Both the position numbers and the translations under genes were made by a program. A DNA stretch of 64,000 nt, taken from an uncultured Prevotellaceae bacterium. Its GTDB lineage: Bacteria; Bacteroidota; Bacteroidia; Bacteroidales; Muribaculaceae. The notes beneath the pieces were generated by a model that worked only from the letters and a program-made list of their open reading frames with translations, ran no database searches and had not been told where the DNA came from. Shown here piece after piece: positions 60,191-64,000 of the stretch (position 1 is its first letter; every line of letters starts with the position of its first letter). The stretch covers positions 1 through 64,000 of the forward strand of contig ONJS01000001.1 of NCBI GenBank assembly GCA_900318205.1, given 5' to 3'.

Positions 60191-61360
60191 TTAATCTCGT
60201 TTTGAAGTGATGTCATTCAATAAATCAAGCATTAAGGCTTTAACCTTAGTGTGCTCAAAATTCTCAAGAACAAATTGACGGCCTGCCTGACCGAAACGAT
60301 AAGCTTTTTCCTTGTCCGCAAAAGTCATCACCGCTTCAGCAATAGATTCGGGGGTAATGTCACAATAAACGCCAGTCTGATTCTCAATGATGGAATCAAT
60401 ACATCCCGTCGACCGCGATACAATGAGCGGTAGAGCCATAGCCGAGGCCTCCAATACCACAGTTGGGAAGCCTTCTCGATATGACGGCAGGACAAAAGCG
60501 TCCATGACGGTATAGTAATTCTGAATCTCAGAATAGTCAACTCGACCAGTAAATATTACATCTTTTGACTCTTTCAGGAAATTGACTGTTTCGTCAGGAA
60601 GGGCATCTCGCTTCTCCAGATTTCCGATGACAAAAAGTTTCACAGGTAATTCAGGATAACGATCCTTCAACAGTTTTAAAGCGCCTGCCAACTCTGTCAC
60701 GCCTTTGTCCCTGACAAGCCTACCGCAGAAACCCACGACAAAGACATCTTTCTTCAAGCCATACTTATCCCGAATGGATTCAGTGATTGATGCCGGAACT
60801 TTTTGCGGATTGAACTTATTCAATGCATCAACGCCATTGCAGGTGCCTTTGCCTAGAATACGCTGCCTCTCAGGCTTGTCAATGCCGAGTTCAACCCTTC
60901 TTCTCATCACCGAAGGACTGACGCAAAGCACATGAGTGGCAAAAGAAGACATAATCTTGTTTTCGGTAGCAAAGATTTTCTGCTTCAATCCAGTCATTGT
61001 GTCCTCAAGTACGCCATGAGCCAGGACCACACGGTACTTTGCGCCTCCCAGCTTACTAGGCAGCATACCATATAAGATGCCTTTGGATTGGTGGCCGATA
61101 ACAACATCAATCTTATGTTTACGGACATACCGGAATATCCGCCACATGTTCTTGATATCTTGAAGTGGCTCTATCGTCCGAGGGATAACCATAGGATAAT
61201 AAGCAGTCCCCTCTCGTTCAGCGAATTCATAAATACCATCGGCAGGAGTAGATATCAAATGCATCTCATAGCCCCCCTGTTCCTTGAAGTACGACAGTTG
61301 GTCGCCGATGAATTCCATCGCCGAATGTGCCAATGGCATGATTTCCAAAACCCTTATCAT
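60191..61360 (-). CDS. Family 4 glycosyltransferase
   Basis: The 389-residue GT-B enzyme has an N-terminal domain with LEIMPLAHSAMEFIGDQ and VVIGHQSKG, and the C-terminal EX7E element SYREGFPTVVLEAS plus VGFCGRLVRDKGV. It uses a nucleotide sugar to extend the lipid-linked repeat. The ATG overlaps the upstream GT2 stop (TGATG), so the two are translationally coupled. Confidence 0.9.
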   Translation of the reverse strand: MIRVLEIMPLAHSAMEFIGDQLSYFKEQGGYEMHLISTPADGIYEFAEREGTAYYPMVIPRTIEPLQDIKNMWRIFRYVRKHKIDVVIGHQSKGILYGMLPSKLGGAKYRVVLAHGVLEDTMTGLKQKIFATENKIMSSFATHVLCVSPSVMRRRVELGIDKPERQRILGKGTCNGVDALNKFNPQKVPASITESIRDKYGLKKDVFVVGFCGRLVRDKGVTELAGALKLLKDRYPELPVKLFVIGNLEKRDALPDETVNFLKESKDVIFTGRVDYSEIQNYYTVMDAFVLPSYREGFPTVVLEASAMALPLIVSRSTGCIDSIIENQTGVYCDITPESIAEAVMTFADKEKAYRFGQAGRQFVLENFEHTKVKALMLDLLNDITSKRD

Positions 61361-62280
61361 CAGGAATTCTCTTTTATCCGTTTGTTAAACTTCATCAATG
61401 AATTGTGTTTCACTTTGTGCCTAATCAGCAAGTAGAGTGCCAATCCGCTGGGAATACACAATAATGTCAGCAGTTTCTCTGGGCTCTCTTGTAGAAATCT
61501 CCAATTGCGGCAGATGATGCTGCTCGAAACATAATGGGTACAAACCATCAGTTTGCGCTTTAAGCTATGTGTCGTCTGCATCTCTGTAATCCGATAGAAC
61601 GCAGAGCCCCGAGGATTGTTCCAATACTGCTTATACATATTAAAGCTGGAACCGTCCTGCTGGTATTCGACAATGACCAATGGCTCGTTCAGCGTTATCA
61701 GCTCATAATCCTGGTCAATCAGCATATATTTGTATGCAAGACCGACATAACGTTCTCCTTCGAACAAGGGATACTCGGGATAACGCTTGATGACCTCAGT
61801 GCGGTAAACCAGTTTCTTGTCACCACTTCCGCCAGCTTCATAAAAACCTTGAAGCGTAGTCTTTTCCATGCCTGGAGGAAACTTTGTACCAATCAGGCTG
61901 CCGTCTTCGGTCACGTCAAGGCCAACAAGACCTGACACTTTATCACTGCCATGCTGTTGCCAACAGTTCAGGATTTTCTCAACCGCATCATCGGGCATGT
62001 AATCGTCGCTATCAATACAGGTATTCAAGGGTGTGTTGATATTGCGGTAGGCAGTATTGTGCGCACCATGCATCCCCTGATTCTGCTGATAGATGTAACG
62101 GATAGGAATCTTGCCCTCGGCAATCCAACCCTCAACCAATTCACGCGTATTATCGGAGCTGCCGTCATCAACGACAAGCCACTCAAAATCTTTGCAGGTC
62201 TGCCGGCACAAGCTCTCATAAGTGCGCCCTATAGTGTGTGCCCTATTATATGCCGGAGTAAAAACTGTTAATGTAGCCAT
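61360..62280 (-). CDS. Family 2 glycosyltransferase
   Basis: The 306-residue GT-A enzyme begins MATLTVFTPAYNRAHTIG and has WLVVDDGSSDNT and CIDSDDYMPDD as the Mg/nucleotide motif. The C-terminus has a hydrophobic helix (LLCIPSGLALYLLI), so it is probably membrane-attached. It overlaps the downstream GT4 by one base. Confidence 0.9.
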   Translation of the reverse strand: MATLTVFTPAYNRAHTIGRTYESLCRQTCKDFEWLVVDDGSSDNTRELVEGWIAEGKIPIRYIYQQNQGMHGAHNTAYRNINTPLNTCIDSDDYMPDDAVEKILNCWQQHGSDKVSGLVGLDVTEDGSLIGTKFPPGMEKTTLQGFYEAGGSGDKKLVYRTEVIKRYPEYPLFEGERYVGLAYKYMLIDQDYELITLNEPLVIVEYQQDGSSFNMYKQYWNNPRGSAFYRITEMQTTHSLKRKLMVCTHYVSSSIICRNWRFLQESPEKLLTLLCIPSGLALYLLIRHKVKHNSLMKFNKRIKENS

Positions 62281-62331
62281 TTAAAAAATTTAGTTCTAGA
62301 AGATGTCTGCAGCCTTGCCCTCAATCAAGAA

Positions 62332-63426
62332 TCACTTTGACGATTTGCTTAACAATTTCTCGTATAATTCAAGATACTTGTCAGCAGTTACCGAAATATC
62401 ATACTGACGGGCTTTATCCTGGCATCGCTCTGCAACCTCACGATATTCATCTGGATGCTCACACAACCATTGTATCTTCTCAGCCAACTCCTTCTCATCC
62501 CCATGAGCGAACAAAACTCCTGCTCCGTTCACCATTTCACGTAAGCCATCTACATCGCTTGCAATAAACGGCCTTCCAGATGCCATGCCCTCAATGCTTG
62601 ATAAAGATAGTCCCTCCCAATGTGACGACAAAACAACAACGTCACTCTGCTCCAGGATATTTGGCACATCCATACACAATCCCATGAAGTCAACACGGTC
62701 ATCAAGGTTCAACTCATGACATCTTGCTTTAACAGAGTCGGCTACTTCTCGGGGGCCTCCACCCACAATGCGTAATCTATACTTATTTGGCAGCAGCTTA
62801 ACAGCTTTGAGCAAGGTCTCATGATCTTTTTCAACCCTCAATGCCGCAACCATGGTAATAATAAAAGAATCTTGCTGCGAAATATCTTTTATTGGATGTA
62901 AAAAGCGTTTGACATCTACTCCATTATTGATAATCGCAATCGTATCTTGATGGCCTATATACTCCTCTAAAATGATTCTACACTTTTCAGCGATACACAC
63001 AATTGCATCATAACGACTATACATCCACTTATCAATCGGCTTGAACCACCACAGAGAACGTCGTCTGCTATTGGTGCTATGCTCCGTCGTTACCAACTTG
63101 CCCTTTTTGGACAAGAACAAGCGAGATAGCGGGACATACAATTGTGTTGCAGTATTGTGAGTGTGAATGACATCATATTTTTCATTTCCGAAAAAACGAC
63201 GCATCCTTGAAATAACACGAGGATGATAAACATCATTCGTGTTTTGGAGAGCAAATATCTTTATTCCTTCATCCTCAAGTTTCTTCTTAAACGGTGTGTC
63301 AACCCCATTGATGAGCAACAAATCAACCTGATTCTGGCCTCCATTTCTGAGCAATGGAAGCAAATCGACCATCAAGCGTTCCGCCCCACCCGTATATAGA
63401 GAAGTAATCACATGAAGGATCCGCAT
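62332..63426 (-). CDS. Family 4 glycosyltransferase (tandem copy A)
   Basis: The 364-residue GT-B enzyme has LHVITSLYTGGAERLMVDLLP at the N-terminus and the GT4 EX7E motif in SSHWEGLSLSSIEGMASG. It is closely related to the next gene upstream (63434), as shown by PIKDIS, EKDHE and DVVVLSSHWEGLSLSSIEGM in both. The two are 7 nt apart. Confidence 0.92.
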   Translation of the reverse strand: MRILHVITSLYTGGAERLMVDLLPLLRNGGQNQVDLLLINGVDTPFKKKLEDEGIKIFALQNTNDVYHPRVISRMRRFFGNEKYDVIHTHNTATQLYVPLSRLFLSKKGKLVTTEHSTNSRRRSLWWFKPIDKWMYSRYDAIVCIAEKCRIILEEYIGHQDTIAIINNGVDVKRFLHPIKDISQQDSFIITMVAALRVEKDHETLLKAVKLLPNKYRLRIVGGGPREVADSVKARCHELNLDDRVDFMGLCMDVPNILEQSDVVVLSSHWEGLSLSSIEGMASGRPFIASDVDGLREMVNGAGVLFAHGDEKELAEKIQWLCEHPDEYREVAERCQDKARQYDISVTADKYLELYEKLLSKSSK

Positions 63427-63433
63427 AATTCTC

Positions 63434-64000
63434 TTATTTCTTTAGCATCAATTCCTTATACAATTGATCATACTTGTCTGCCATTACGCTGATATCATAT
63501 TCCTTTGCCCGGCTCTGGCAGGCTTGAGCAACTTCTGTATAATAGGATGGATTCTCGCATAACTGTTGAATAGATTCAGCAAGTGCCTTATCATCTCCAT
63601 GAGGGAATAGCACCCCTGCCCCACTGACAACATCACGCAGTCCATCTACATCACTGGCAACAAACGGCCGTCCTGATGCCATGCCCTCAATACTCGACAG
63701 AGATAGTCCTTCCCAATGTGATGACAATACTACAACATCACTTTTTTCCAAAACGTCAGGAACATCCATTCTTTTTCCAAGAAAAGCGACCCTACTCTCA
63801 ACTCCAAGTTCTTTACTCAAAGACTTCATTTGAGGCAGTCGCGCACCATCTCCGACAAATTGCAAAAAGTAATTATCTGGCAAATGCTTAAAGGCTTTAA
63901 TCACGGTTTCATGATCCTTCTCAAATCTAAATCCTGCCACCATTGTAACCAGATATTGGCTTTGATGAGAAATATCTTTTATTGGCCGAACGAATCGAGC
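63434..64000 (-). CDS. Family 4 glycosyltransferase (tandem copy B), N-terminus outside window
   Basis: The frame is open to the end of the window. The last 19 codons before the internal Met at 63943 read ARFVRPIKDISHQSQYLVT, which aligns with copy A's RFLHPIKDIS segment. The gene is therefore partial: only ~188 C-terminal residues are present, with VAGFRFEKDHETVIKAF, GVESRVAFLG and SSHWEGLSLSSIEGMASG. It is a tandem duplicate of the gene at 62332. Its true start lies beyond 64000. Confidence 0.93.
   Translation of the reverse strand, partial: ARFVRPIKDISHQSQYLVTMVAGFRFEKDHETVIKAFKHLPDNYFLQFVGDGARLPQMKSLSKELGVESRVAFLGKRMDVPDVLEKSDVVVLSSHWEGLSLSSIEGMASGRPFVASDVDGLRDVVSGAGVLFPHGDDKALAESIQQLCENPSYYTEVAQACQSRAKEYDISVMADKYDQLYKELMLKK

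Noticed and set aside
1..64000. CRISPR array, prophage or insertion sequence
   Set aside because: No regular direct repeats with spacers, integrase, transposase or phage structural genes were seen; repeated motifs are small palindromes, terminators or leader spacers.

Overview
The window is chromosomal DNA of a Bacteroidales bacterium, probably a gut Prevotellaceae or Muribaculaceae relative. Three things point there: the 16S rRNA 5' end on the minus strand, Bacteroidetes-type promoters (TTTG, 19-20 bp, TAnnTTTG) in front of the rRNA, valS and several other genes, and secreted proteins with dockerin-like or type IX-secretion-like tails. No phage, insertion sequence, CRISPR array or tRNA gene was recognised.

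Layout. 1-740: the first ~177 nt of a 16S rRNA, its leader and promoter. 0.7-10.8 kb: envelope and secreted proteins (DUF1460 lipoprotein, large GH13 amylase, LysM-M23 peptidase, beta-helix protein) plus a cytidylate-kinase-like protein and two small exported unknowns. 10.9-19 kb: housekeeping genes recG-ispD, a dockerin-SUMF1 protein, lpxH, a MIP18/DUF59 protein, an HU protein with a 30-codon basic mS38/bS22-like gene behind it, and RNase G. 19-24.4 kb: rocD and pruA (ornithine to glutamate), an esterase and rlmN. 24.4-28.7 kb: two consecutive secreted endonuclease I paralogues. 29-33.3 kb: rpiB, valS and a MarC-family protein. 33.4-37.6 kb: a GHL10 lipoprotein, a beta-helix lipoprotein and a membrane-anchored EEP phosphohydrolase.

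37.6-64 kb: a dense, all-minus-strand surface-glycan locus that continues past the window end. In transcription order it holds GT4, GT4, GT2, GT4, GNAT, ACP-KASIII, ACP-KASIII, polysaccharide deacetylase, two PglC-like sugar transferases, GNAT, a DegT-like protein, a FemAB-PglD fusion, SDR, ACP, ACP, acyl-AMP ligase, KASIII, ATP-grasp, MBL hydrolase, PglE-like aminotransferase, PglD-like acetyltransferase, ACP, KASIII, VOC protein, GT2, FkbH, ACP and a membrane acyltransferase.

The remarkable content is six stand-alone acyl carrier proteins and four KASIII enzymes, all with intact Cys-His-Asn triads, together with an acyl ligase, a ketoreductase-like SDR and FkbH, all inside a glycan locus. 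My reading (inference) is that the locus builds short acyl groups, and probably a glyceryl group, on dedicated carriers and attaches them to amino sugars or hydroxyls of a repeat unit started by the PglC-like transferases. No flippase, polymerase, chain-length regulator or nucleotide-sugar 4,6-dehydratase is seen here; these may lie beyond 64 kb.
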